From contig JALFLX010000007.1 of assembly GCA_022774485.1 (NCBI GenBank), positions 1-30,615 of the forward strand: a stretch of DNA of 30,615 nt. The letters run 5' to 3'. Both the position numbers and the translations under genes were made by a program. The number at the start of each line of letters is the position of its first letter. Within the stretch, counting starts at the first letter, position 1. The notes under the pieces are model-generated. The model did no database searches. It was given only the letters and a program-made list of their open reading frames with translations, and was not told the DNA's origin. Shown here piece after piece: positions 22,957 to 30,615 of this stretch. This DNA is from Bacilli bacterium. GTDB lineage: Bacteria > Bacillota_I > Bacilli_A > RFN20 > CAG-288.

Positions 22957-24501
22957 TCAATCGCATCTTCCGTAATGCTTGTTCAACGCTCTGAGCCTTT
23001 TTGCGTTCAACGGCGAGAGGTCATCTTCTGTGACACGATAGCGCCAGTTGATACCGACAGAACCCGGAGTGTTGATTCGCCCCTCTTTCCCTTGGCATAA
23101 GAGATCAGGCATGGATTGAATCGCGATAGAGCTCAGTGATGCGAGGTTGAGCTCTAGCATCGCTTCCACCATCTGGGGAATGCTCTCCCCAGTGACTTTT
23201 GCGACACCGAAGTGTTCGCAGCAGCTGTTGATTTGTTCAACACTGTTTTGTCTCTCTTCGAAGCTCATCTCTTCGAAGTAAGACCTTAGCGGCTTACAGT
23301 CATGCGTGGTCGAATATGAGATGCACGGATACTCGTAGTTGACCGGTTTGTTGAAATTTCCCATCTCGCGCGGGAAGCCGAATTCTAACACGCGCATGTC
23401 TCGGATTTGGAAGTCCTTGAGGATTTCCTCCATTTCTTTTGAGTTGAAGTCTACGTTTTCGGCAATCACTCTTGATTTGTCAGAGATGAAGTTGTCGATC
23501 ACTTCTTTTCCAGGAGTCTTGGTCCATTTTCCTTCCATTCCATCCACGCTTCCCTTTTTGACCTCGTAGTTTTCGATGTAACCTCGGAAGTGATCCAAGA
23601 TGACAAGGTCATAGAGGTCGTAGCAGAAGGATAAACGGTCTTTAAGAAAATGATACTCATTCCTCTTGAGGTAATCGAAGTTGTAAAGAGGTGTACCCCA
23701 ACATTGGCCTTTCTCATAGAAGACATCAGGTGGATAGCCAGCGACGAACTCCATCTTGTCTTCCTCATCGAGAATGAAGTTTCGATGATGTTTGTAGACA
23801 TCAATTGAGTCGTAGCTGACATGCATCGGCATTTCACCGATGATCTTGACGTTCTTGCTGTGAGCGTAAGCCATCAGCTGCTCCCACTGCTTTAAGAAGA
23901 TATACTGAGTCCACTCGTAGAATTCGATCTCGGATCTGTACTTCCTCTTAAACTGAAGGAACTTCTGCGGAGAGAAGGAACGGTATTCCTTCACAAAAAG
24001 ATTCCACGGTTTGTCCTGATTTTTCTCTTTGAGTACCATGAAGCAAGCATAATCAGAGAACATCTTTTTGCGGAGGAATGTCGCGTATCCTCTTTGGTAA
24101 TCCCCCTCTCCTTTCTTGAATCTCTTGAAGGCGATCTTCAACGTTTTGACACGGTTTTGATAGATCTTTGCGTAATCCACTTGTCTTGGATCACTGCCCC
24201 AATCGATAGAAGAGAAGTCTTTTTTCTTCAGCAAGCCCTTATCGATGAGATCATCTAAATCGATGAAGTAATGGTTTAAGGCCTTACTGGAGAAACTTTG
24301 GAAGGGAGAATCTCCAAATGACGTCGGTCCAAGCGGTAAGATGCTCCAATAAGAGAACCCCGAATCAGACAGGAAGTCGACAAACTTTCGTGCGGCTTGG
24401 CCGACATTTCCAATCCCATAGTTACTGGGCAGAGAAAAGATTGGAAGAGCCACTCCGCTTTGTCGAAAACGCTGAGTTTTAGGGAATTCTTTTTCAGCCA
24501 T
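22957..24501 (-). CDS. malQ: 4-alpha-glucanotransferase (amylomaltase)
   Basis: A 514-residue GH77 enzyme that disproportionates maltodextrins in the cytoplasm, transferring glucan chains and releasing glucose. The N-terminus has the family pattern RQSGVALPIFSLPSNYGIGN and SYWSILPLGPTSFGDSPFQS. The three carboxylates fall in LDHFRG (nucleophile D303), VIAENVD (acid/base E348) and YSTTHD (D401), and GRINTPGSVGINWRYR closes the fold. Two spots differ from the common form: AENVD in place of AEDLG and STTHD in place of GTHD. The carboxylates themselves are kept, so activity is expected. It is the first gene of the operon. The leader appears only about 12 bases long and lacks a clear ribosome binding site. 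Confidence 0.93.
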   Translation of the reverse strand: MAEKEFPKTQRFRQSGVALPIFSLPSNYGIGNVGQAARKFVDFLSDSGFSYWSILPLGPTSFGDSPFQSFSSKALNHYFIDLDDLIDKGLLKKKDFSSIDWGSDPRQVDYAKIYQNRVKTLKIAFKRFKKGEGDYQRGYATFLRKKMFSDYACFMVLKEKNQDKPWNLFVKEYRSFSPQKFLQFKRKYRSEIEFYEWTQYIFLKQWEQLMAYAHSKNVKIIGEMPMHVSYDSIDVYKHHRNFILDEEDKMEFVAGYPPDVFYEKGQCWGTPLYNFDYLKRNEYHFLKDRLSFCYDLYDLVILDHFRGYIENYEVKKGSVDGMEGKWTKTPGKEVIDNFISDKSRVIAENVDFNSKEMEEILKDFQIRDMRVLEFGFPREMGNFNKPVNYEYPCISYSTTHDCKPLRSYFEEMSFEERQNSVEQINSCCEHFGVAKVTGESIPQMVEAMLELNLASLSSIAIQSMPDLLCQGKEGRINTPGSVGINWRYRVTEDDLSPLNAKRLRALNKHYGRCD

Positions 24502-24505
24502 ATCG

Positions 24506-24548
24506 TTGAACCGCTTTCAATTATACTGCCGTAAAAAAGAAATGGAAA
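24506..24548 (-). promoter_or_regulatory. Promoter and candidate operator of the maltodextrin operon
   Basis: On the minus strand TTTCCA (24543-24548), 17 bases, TATAAT (24520-24525). The inverted repeat TTGAA-CCGCT-TTCAA (24506-24520) overlaps the -10 edge and the expected transcript start. It has a central CG like LacI/CcpA-type operators but is one base shorter than the CcpA cre consensus, so a MalR-like or CcpA-like repressor is a guess. Confidence 0.5.
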
Positions 24549-25066
24549 TGAGATTTTTTAAAAAACAATTGATAACCAAGCTTTAAAAATATCGATAACT
24601 ATCGCATTTTTTAATATTTCTAAATCGATTATTGCATAAAAAACACATAATGTATATTTACCATTTTTAAAAATAATTTTTGATTTTTTGGAAGTAAGAA
24701 ACGGATTTGTTTTTCATCTCTTTTTATTCTTTCTAATGATGAAAAAACGTGATATTTCTCGGCTTTTTTTAGAAAAAGCTTATCTTTTTCCATATTTGAA
24801 AGTTTTCAGATTTGAAATGAAAACCCTTTCCAATGTAAAAATTCTTCTTTTTTGATAAAAAAGTATTTACAAAATGACTTTTGTGTTAAAAGAGGCCTGC
24901 TTCTCTGAACGGGTTTTGGTTTCAATAAATAACCTATATTTACTATATATATATTTAGTCTTAGAGTCGTTTTTTCTAATTTTTTCTTTTCCTTTATTTA
25001 TATATAGGGAATTCATTTCTGATGTCTTTTCCTGATTTGCAATTATTTTCCTGTTTTAAATATGCA
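24549..25066. other. Long AT-rich non-coding region
   Basis: About 520 bases between the divergent malQ and adhE promoter regions, markedly more AT-rich than the genes and full of A and T runs, with an alternating TATATATATA tract near 24945. No gene, RNA or repeat family is recognised. GCTTTTT/AAAAAGC near 24763-24780 can form a hairpin. A 39-codon frame at 24736-24855 has no ribosome binding site. Confidence 0.6.
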
Positions 25067-25174
25067 AAACACGCAAAAATATAGCGTTACAAATGTAAAT
25101 TTGCGTGTTATAAGCAAAAACCTATTTACAATAATGCGCAAAACAATTAAAATGTGCGTGTTTGAACAAGGAGG
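25067..25174 (+). promoter_or_regulatory. adhE control region with repeated CGCAAA/TTTGCG half-sites
   Basis: A perfect 10-bp inverted repeat AACACGCAAA (25068-25077) / TTTGCGTGTT (25100-25109) encloses a smaller one, TTAC-AAAT-GTAA (25087-25098). Two further related half-sites follow: TGCGCAAAAC (25135-25144) and TGCGTGTTT (25155-25163). The adhE ribosome binding site AAGGAGG is at 25168-25174. A promoter probably lies among these sites (TTGCGT 25101-25106 and TATTTA 25123-25128 are candidates). The arms do not match the Rex consensus. Confidence 0.6.
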
Positions 25175-25182
25175 GTAATCCG

Positions 25183-27822
25183 ATGGACACACTGGAACAG
25201 AAAGAATTAGCGCAAAAGGACTTCCAAGAGCTTTTAAAAAGAGTGAAGGAAGCACAAAAGATTTATGCGACCTATTCTCAAGAACAGGTGGATAAGATCT
25301 TTAGAGCTGCTGCAATCGCTGCCAACAAGAACCGTATTCTCTTAGCGAAAGAAGCGGTACAAGAGACTGGTATGGGTGTCTTTGAAGACAAGGTGATCAA
25401 GAATCACTATGCGGCAGAATACATTTATCACGCATATAAAGATACGAAGACTTGCGGTGTGATTGAACAGGATGATGCGATGGGATATGAAGTGGTGCTT
25501 GAGCCGCTTGGAATCTTAGCAGGTATTGTACCGACCACCAATCCGACCTCTACAGCAATTTTCAAATCTCTCTTGGCGTTGAAGACAAGAAATGCGATCA
25601 TTTTCTCTCCGCATCCTAGAGCGAAGAACTGCACGATTCACGCGGCGAAGATTGTCTTAGAAGCAGCGGTGAAAGCGGGAGCTCCTGAGGATATCATCGC
25701 TTGGATTGAAAATCCTTCTATTGAGCTTTCGAATCTTTTGATGAAGTCGGCAGACTGCACTTTAGCGACCGGTGGTCCTGGTATGGTCACAGCGGCTTAT
25801 TCCAGCGGAAAACCGGCAATCGGTGTCGGTGCAGGAAATGCTCCGACTATCATCGATGAATTCGCAGATGTGAGACTTGCTGTCTCTTCTATCATCCATT
25901 CTAAGACTTTTGATAATGGTATGATCTGCGCCTCTGAGAACTCGATCATCTGTCTTTCTTCTCGTTACAAAGAGATGAAAGAAGAGCTGAAGTACAGAGG
26001 GGCTCACTTTTTATCTTCGGAAGAACTGAATTTGATTCGAGATACGATTTTAGTCCACGGATCTATCAATGCGAAAGTTGTCGGGCAAAGCGCTTATGAC
26101 ATTGCTAAGATGGCTGGATTTGAAGTTTCAAAAGAGACAAAAGTCTTAGTTGGTGAGGTGACTAAGGTCGATGTCAGCGAACCGTTTGCGCATGAGAAAC
26201 TTTGTCCTGTCTTAGCGCTTTATGAAGCGGAAGATTTCCTAGATGCGATGAAGAAAGCGAAGAGATTGCTTCTCGATGGCGGTATTGGACATACAGCAGA
26301 TCTCTATACCGATGAAGCCAAAGGAAAAGAACATATCGAGCTTTTTGAAAAAGAGCTTCCAGCCTGCAGACTATTAATCAACACTCCTTCTAGCTTAGGC
26401 GGTATCGGAGATTTATATAACTTTAGACTCAAACCGAGTCTCACCTTAGGATGCGGATCTTGGGGTGGAAACTCCATCTCTGGACAGGTCGGAGTGGAGC
26501 AGCTTTTAAACCGTAAAAGTGTCGCTAAAAGGAGGGAGAATATGCTTTGGTTCCGTACGCCCGAACGTCTTTTCTTCAAGCCGGGATGTCTTGAGTTTGC
26601 CTTGGAGGAGCTCTCTTCTGTCTATCACAAGAGAAGAGCTTTGATTGTCACAGACTCTTTCCTTTATCAATCTGGATTCAGCAAGAGAGTCTCTGATGCT
26701 CTTTCTAAAGTTGGAATTGAGTCAGAAGTCTTCTCCAATGTCGCACCAGATCCGACCTTAGCCTGCGCCAAAGAAGGAGCAAAACTCTGCGAAGAGGTCA
26801 AACCTGACTGCATCATCGCTCTTGGCGGTGGTTCCCCGATGGATGCCGCAAAGATCATCTGGATCTTATACGAACATCCAGAAGTTGACTTTGAGGATAT
26901 GGCGATGGACTTTATCGATATCAGAAAGAGAATCATCACATTCCCTAACCTCGGAAAGAAAGCTTCTTTGGTCTGTATTCCTACGACCGCTGGCACTGGC
27001 TCTGAGGTCACTCCTTTCGCCATCATCACGGATGAGAGAGATGGAACCAAATACCCGATTGCAGATTATTCTCTCTTGCCGAATATGGCGATTATCGACT
27101 CTACTCTTATGAGAGATATTCCAAAAGGGCTCACGAGAGCAAGCGGTATCGATGCCTTGACTCACTGCATGGAAGCATATGTTTCAATGATGCACACTGT
27201 CTTCTCTGATGCGATGGCAAAAGAGGCTATCGTTGAGATCTTTACGTATCTTCCTAGAGCCTATCATAACGGAAAAGATGATTTAGAAGCCAGAGAACAT
27301 ATGGCTCACGCTGCCACCTTAGCCGGTATTTCCTTCGCGAACGCTTTCTTAGGAATCGATCACTCCTTAGGTCATAAACTCGGCGCTTACCATCATCTCC
27401 CTCACGGTGTCTGTGTCTCTTTGATGTTAGATGAGGTCATGAAATACAACGCCTCTGAGCGCCCTGTGAAAATGGGAACATTCTCTCAGTATCAAGCGCC
27501 AGAAGCATTGCATCGCTATGCGGAAATCGCAGATCTTTTGAACTTAGGTGGTAAGAATGATGAAGAGAAGCTCAGAAGATTAATCAAGAAAATCGATGAG
27601 CTGAAGAAAGATATTGAGCTTCCCTTAACCATCCAAGAAGCTGGTATTGAGGAACAGGCGTTCTTATCTTCTTTAAAAGAAATGTCCTTAGCTGCCTTCA
27701 ACGATCAATGCACAGGAACAAACCCTCGCTATCCCTTAGTCTCTGAGTTAGAAGAGATTTATCTCAAAGCATATTACGGCGAGAAGAAATATGAGAAAAT
27801 GAAAGAGGAGGAACAGTTATGA
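25183..27822 (+). CDS. adhE: Bifunctional acetaldehyde-CoA/alcohol dehydrogenase AdhE
   Basis: An 879-residue fermentation enzyme converting acetyl-CoA to acetaldehyde and then ethanol, reoxidising two NADH. The N-terminal aldehyde dehydrogenase domain (about 1-445) has VPTTNPTSTAIFKSL, AIGVGAGNAP (212-221) and the catalytic Cys249 in DNGMICASEN. The C-terminal iron-dependent alcohol dehydrogenase (from about 455) has GGGSPMDAAK, TTAGTGSEVTPFA, GIDALTHCMEAYVS and the iron-binding GIDHSLGHKLGAYHHLPHG. Length and order match AdhE spirosome-forming enzymes. ATG 25183 is eight bases after AAGGAGG; the TTG at 25162 upstream would include that site. It overlaps the kinase gene downstream by four bases and is preceded by an elaborate control region. 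Confidence 0.96.
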   Translation: MDTLEQKELAQKDFQELLKRVKEAQKIYATYSQEQVDKIFRAAAIAANKNRILLAKEAVQETGMGVFEDKVIKNHYAAEYIYHAYKDTKTCGVIEQDDAMGYEVVLEPLGILAGIVPTTNPTSTAIFKSLLALKTRNAIIFSPHPRAKNCTIHAAKIVLEAAVKAGAPEDIIAWIENPSIELSNLLMKSADCTLATGGPGMVTAAYSSGKPAIGVGAGNAPTIIDEFADVRLAVSSIIHSKTFDNGMICASENSIICLSSRYKEMKEELKYRGAHFLSSEELNLIRDTILVHGSINAKVVGQSAYDIAKMAGFEVSKETKVLVGEVTKVDVSEPFAHEKLCPVLALYEAEDFLDAMKKAKRLLLDGGIGHTADLYTDEAKGKEHIELFEKELPACRLLINTPSSLGGIGDLYNFRLKPSLTLGCGSWGGNSISGQVGVEQLLNRKSVAKRRENMLWFRTPERLFFKPGCLEFALEELSSVYHKRRALIVTDSFLYQSGFSKRVSDALSKVGIESEVFSNVAPDPTLACAKEGAKLCEEVKPDCIIALGGGSPMDAAKIIWILYEHPEVDFEDMAMDFIDIRKRIITFPNLGKKASLVCIPTTAGTGSEVTPFAIITDERDGTKYPIADYSLLPNMAIIDSTLMRDIPKGLTRASGIDALTHCMEAYVSMMHTVFSDAMAKEAIVEIFTYLPRAYHNGKDDLEAREHMAHAATLAGISFANAFLGIDHSLGHKLGAYHHLPHGVCVSLMLDEVMKYNASERPVKMGTFSQYQAPEALHRYAEIADLLNLGGKNDEEKLRRLIKKIDELKKDIELPLTIQEAGIEEQAFLSSLKEMSLAAFNDQCTGTNPRYPLVSELEEIYLKAYYGEKKYEKMKEEEQL

Positions 27823-28580
27823 GAGAGCTTGGAGAATTGATTTTAGAGAGAAATCACAAGAAGATTTATCGTCACGATGGTGTCATTACCAAAGTGTTTG
27901 ACCACGAGCATTACCATGATTCCGATGTCTTAAAAGAGGCCATGAATCAAGCGTATGCAAGAGAGTGTGGACTGCCAGTCCCTCAGGTCTATGAAGTCTT
28001 CTCTGTCGGATCTAACTTAGCGATCAGCAGCGAAGAGATTGTCGGAAAGACACTGCTTCAGCTCAGAAAAGAATTTCCCGAAAATGAGAAAAAATACATC
28101 TCCCTCCTTATCAAAATCCAGATGGAGTTATTGAACCATCGCTGTGACACTATCAAACTTCCAAAACTCAAAGATAAGCTCAACGATTACATCAGCCACT
28201 CCGGATTAGAGTACACCACTCGCTATGAGCTTCATATGAGATTAGAGAGAATGCCAAACCACTTAAAGCTCTGCCATGGTGACCTCTCTTTCCACAACAT
28301 TATCCTCAGAGAGGATGGGAGCTATGGAATCTTAGACTGGGCTCACGCCACGAGAGGAAATACCTCAGGAGACGCTAGCTTAACATATCTTCAGTTCATC
28401 TTAGAGGATGACCAGAAAGGTGCTGAGATTTATCTCAAAGAGTTCTGCAAGAAAACAGGAATCGAACCCTCTTATGTCAACGAGTGGATCTCTGTTGTCT
28501 CTGCCACAAAACTCTGCACTGTCAAAGATGAGAAGAAGAGAGCTCTGTTAGAGAAGTTTATCAACGTTGTCGAATATTAA
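27819..28580 (+). CDS. APH-family small-molecule kinase
   Basis: A 253-residue protein with the aminoglycoside phosphotransferase/choline kinase fold. The catalytic loop is LCHGDLSFHNIIL (151-163) with D155 and N160, and the metal-binding ILDWAHATRGNTSGDAS (171-187) contains D173. A weak N-lobe with TKVFDHE precedes, K25 being the likely ATP lysine. The DWxxATRGN form belongs to a Firmicutes subgroup of unknown substrate, so it should not be called an antibiotic resistance gene. Its ATG overlaps the adhE stop codon (ATGA), implying translational coupling. A terminator follows the gene. Confidence 0.8.
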   Translation: MRELGELILERNHKKIYRHDGVITKVFDHEHYHDSDVLKEAMNQAYARECGLPVPQVYEVFSVGSNLAISSEEIVGKTLLQLRKEFPENEKKYISLLIKIQMELLNHRCDTIKLPKLKDKLNDYISHSGLEYTTRYELHMRLERMPNHLKLCHGDLSFHNIILREDGSYGILDWAHATRGNTSGDASLTYLQFILEDDQKGAEIYLKEFCKKTGIEPSYVNEWISVVSATKLCTVKDEKKRALLEKFINVVEY

Positions 28581-28585
28581 TTTCA

Positions 28586-28624
28586 ATATGCGGCCTATCT
28601 ATTAGGATATGCCGCTATTTTATT
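28586..28624 (+). terminator. Terminator of the adhE-kinase operon
   Basis: AATA-t-GCGGC (28585-28594) pairs with GCCGCTATT (28611-28619), with a small inner stem CCTA/TAGG, followed by TTTATTATTA. It lies between convergent genes. The minus-strand reading lacks a T run. Confidence 0.65.
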
Positions 28625-28662
28625 ATTACTTAAAAACAATTTATTAAGAAAGAAATACGTTG

Positions 28663-30615
28663 TCAGTCTTTCTTGTGATTGACAATCATGGCTGGAGATA
28701 TCTTCTTTAACATGAGAATCGGTAAGATTGTAGTGAGAGAGAAGATGAGGATAATCGCGAAAAAGTCGAAGAAGAAAATCGGAGCTTTGAAGACGAAAAT
28801 CGGAATTGTCGGCAGTGTTGTTTTGGTAAAGGCGTTATACGCTGACATGATCAGACTATTTGCTAAGCGCAAGAATGGATAGATGAGAAGAGAGGAGAGA
28901 AGAAGCGCACCGAAGGTGAATGTTGTGTTCTTCATCAAGAAAATCTCTGACATGTCTTTGTTAGACATACCTAGTGACTTAAAGACACCGATCTGGTAAG
29001 TGAAATCCTTAGTCGCCTTATAACCTATGAAGATGAGCATCGAGACGAGGATGATAATGACAAGTGTTTCTAAGAAACGGAATGTATCGGTAAACATATT
29101 CATTGTCTTTTTTAAAAGAGTCATGGTCGCATTTGAGTAGTCTTCGATGATATAGTAGTCTTGATTCGTTTTATTGAGGACTTTCGTTACTTCCTTTGTG
29201 AGCGGGAGGTAATATCCAGTCACCATGCTTCTTGCTTTGTTGATTTTTTCGATGTTGGTTCTTGAAAGATATGCATAAGAGGCGATCGCTTTAATTTTCA
29301 GCGGAAGATCGAGAAGGATTTTACCATTTTCCATGTTTCCTTCTCTTTTTATAATATGAAGCGTCTCACCAATCACTTCTTTAAAACCTAATTGAGCCAA
29401 TACTTTAACCATTAATTTTGTGATGATGATTTCATCATCGTTAAGCTCTTGATTGTCTGCAAAGACAAAATTTATTGTATCCGTGATTCGATCTGAATTG
29501 AAGAATGATTCTTCCTCGACATTTTTGGAATAATACAAGTATTCTCCGCGACAATAATTTGTCGCATAGACATCTGCGCTTGTAAATTCCGGATAGATTG
29601 AGAAAATAAGCGTTAATTCACCGTTGTAATATGCTTTCTTCAGCCCCTCATATTCAGGAAGAGAAATAATCTCTTTGCGGTGTTCTTCCAATGTGTTTTC
29701 AGTAATGTATTGAGTTAGTAAGGAGGGAATCATCGGATATTTCTCTTTGTAATCAGTTTTGATAATCGCACCGACTTCATAATCATATACCGGAAAATAG
29801 TTGAATGTTTTCTCAAACACGTAATGATAATTTTTCACCTCAGGTAAAACATGTGCCTTTATCAGGATAGAATCCGCGATAAAGTCTGTGAAAACAAGTT
29901 TCTTCGGATCTGATTTACACGCCTCAAGATCTCCAGATAAGACAACTAATTCATTATTTTCATTTCCAAATCTTCTTCTTAGATAGTCTTCGTTTGTGGT
30001 CATTACTCCCTGTATTCTCTTAGGGAGTATCTCATCTTTATCGAGGATATCCTTTCTACTTAAATGCATGCCGTATTCTGTGGTATAGAAACAGTTCGAA
30101 TTAGTTAAGGGAAAAGATAAATTATAGATAGGGTATTTTTCCCCGGCGTAATTCGAGAAGAGATTCTCTTCCTCTTCTTCGTTGAAGTGAAGATATACTC
30201 CGTATCCATTATTCTCCTCTAAATTTACTTTAGAGAGAATGATTCCACTCTGTTTTTCAGGGTCGATGAAACTCATGATTGCATCTTTCTGTTCAAAGGA
30301 CAAGAATGTCTGAATTAGGATCAACAAGATGGTCAGTAAAGAGAAAATGATGCCGTATACATTCGATTTCACCAAGTCTTTTCTCGAGTATTTTTCGATG
30401 AGAGAAAGCTTCGCATCCTTTGAGAATTTCGTCGGCTTAACTAGGTAGTTATATTCTTCTTTTTCTTTCTTGAATTCATAGAATCCATCCGTATTTTGAA
30501 CAAGTTTTTTGATAGAACCATTTTTTGTTTGCTCTGATAACGTTTTCGTCTCTTCCTCCGTGAGATTTCGATTGAAAGGAAGATAACAGATACCATCTTC
30601 TATTTTGAGTTTATT
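28663..30615 (-). CDS. ABC transporter permease of the FtsX type (partial, N-terminus beyond the window)
   Basis: The reading frame is open from the stop at 28663 to the right edge, giving 650 residues. A TTG at 30373-30375 could be taken as a start, but 80 coding-like codons precede it in frame (for example LTEEETKTLSEQTKNG and SKDAKLSLIEKYSRKDLVK), so the true start lies outside. TM1 is at about 88-106 of the visible part. A large, about 400-residue extracytoplasmic region follows, then three spans (about 514-532, 564-585, 612-635) with the FtsX signature QIGVFKSLGMSNKDMSEIF and the tail ISPAMIVNHKKD. The pre-TM1 segment resembles the linker of proteins whose N-terminal half is an ABC ATPase, so a fused ATPase-permease is likely. 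Substrate unknown; peptide or lipoprotein export is typical. Confidence 0.75.
   Translation of the reverse strand, partial: NKLKIEDGICYLPFNRNLTEEETKTLSEQTKNGSIKKLVQNTDGFYEFKKEKEEYNYLVKPTKFSKDAKLSLIEKYSRKDLVKSNVYGIIFSLLTILLILIQTFLSFEQKDAIMSFIDPEKQSGIILSKVNLEENNGYGVYLHFNEEEEENLFSNYAGEKYPIYNLSFPLTNSNCFYTTEYGMHLSRKDILDKDEILPKRIQGVMTTNEDYLRRRFGNENNELVVLSGDLEACKSDPKKLVFTDFIADSILIKAHVLPEVKNYHYVFEKTFNYFPVYDYEVGAIIKTDYKEKYPMIPSLLTQYITENTLEEHRKEIISLPEYEGLKKAYYNGELTLIFSIYPEFTSADVYATNYCRGEYLYYSKNVEEESFFNSDRITDTINFVFADNQELNDDEIIITKLMVKVLAQLGFKEVIGETLHIIKREGNMENGKILLDLPLKIKAIASYAYLSRTNIEKINKARSMVTGYYLPLTKEVTKVLNKTNQDYYIIEDYSNATMTLLKKTMNMFTDTFRFLETLVIIILVSMLIFIGYKATKDFTYQIGVFKSLGMSNKDMSEIFLMKNTTFTFGALLLSSLLIYPFLRLANSLIMSAYNAFTKTTLPTIPIFVFKAPIFFFDFFAIILIFSLTTILPILMLKKISPAMIVNHKKD

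Noticed and set aside
24506..24520. Canonical CcpA cre site at the malQ promoter
   Set aside because: The repeat is one base too short for the cre consensus. It is kept only as a candidate operator for an unknown LacI-type or other repressor.
24736..24855. 39-codon frame starting ATGATGAAAAAACG in the AT-rich gap
   Set aside because: No ribosome binding site or promoter, and the sequence is low in complexity and AT-driven.
25068..25109. Rex (redox regulator) operator upstream of adhE
   Set aside because: The arms AACACGC/GCGTGTT with a 22-base spacer do not fit the TTGTTAA-type Rex palindrome.
27819..28580. Aminoglycoside resistance gene
   Set aside because: The fold is shared, but the DWxxATRGN subgroup is a broad housekeeping-like kinase group. 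Nothing mobile or resistance-related is nearby.
1..30615. UGA-Trp (mycoplasma) genetic code
   Set aside because: TGA ends several well-supported genes at the expected length, and Trp is encoded by TGG throughout.

Overview
The window is a chromosomal segment of a low-GC Gram-positive bacterium. The signs are AAGGAGG-type ribosome binding sites, TATAAT promoters, very tight operons, lipoprotein signal peptides ending in LTxC/VGC, and a Firmicutes-style maltodextrin importer. TGA acts as a stop (for example at 3432-3434) and Trp is TGG, so this is not a UGA-Trp mycoplasma. The gene set (bifunctional AdhE, MalQ, lipoprotein alpha-amylase, no respiratory genes) suits a fermentative gut-type member of the Erysipelotrichales/RF39/Acholeplasma neighbourhood. 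That placement is inference and only moderately secure.

Left part (1-9.9 kb). A probable gene tail runs into a six-copy, about 23-bp tandem repeat array, followed by a TetR-type regulator. An MntP-type Mn exporter is divergent from an FGGY sugar kinase plus Gtf3-like glycosyltransferase pair. Next come two minus-strand genes, an unknown acidic protein and an AlbA_2/ATPase (Schlafen-type) protein. Each is preceded by a copy of the same 106-bp direct repeat. A CDF metal exporter with a Mn-type metal site and lysS with a strong terminator close this part.

Middle (10.1-13.3 kb). A minus-strand operon zupT-like, pepP-like, two YfcE-type phosphodiesterases is bounded by a promoter near 13272 and a terminator at 10110-10152.

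Maltodextrin block (13.3-24.55 kb). One minus-strand transcription unit, apparently of eight genes, encodes malQ, malE, malF, malG, a GH13 alpha-amylase lipoprotein, an 845-residue MalK/MsmK-type ATPase and two unknown lipoproteins, and ends at a terminator at 13324-13354. Together they would trim dextrins at the cell surface, import them and process them in the cytoplasm. The ATPase is the most unusual gene: after a normal MalK part it carries a second TOBE-like module, about 210 residues of coiled coil, and a third TOBE-like module. A 14-bp-arm hairpin separates malE from malF.

Right part (24.55-30.6 kb). A long AT-rich non-coding region ends in a cluster of CGCAAA/TTTGCG half-sites in front of adhE, which overlaps an APH-like kinase gene by four bases. 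A convergent FtsX-type ABC permease gene runs off the right edge: its reading frame stays open to base 30615, so the gene start is outside the window.
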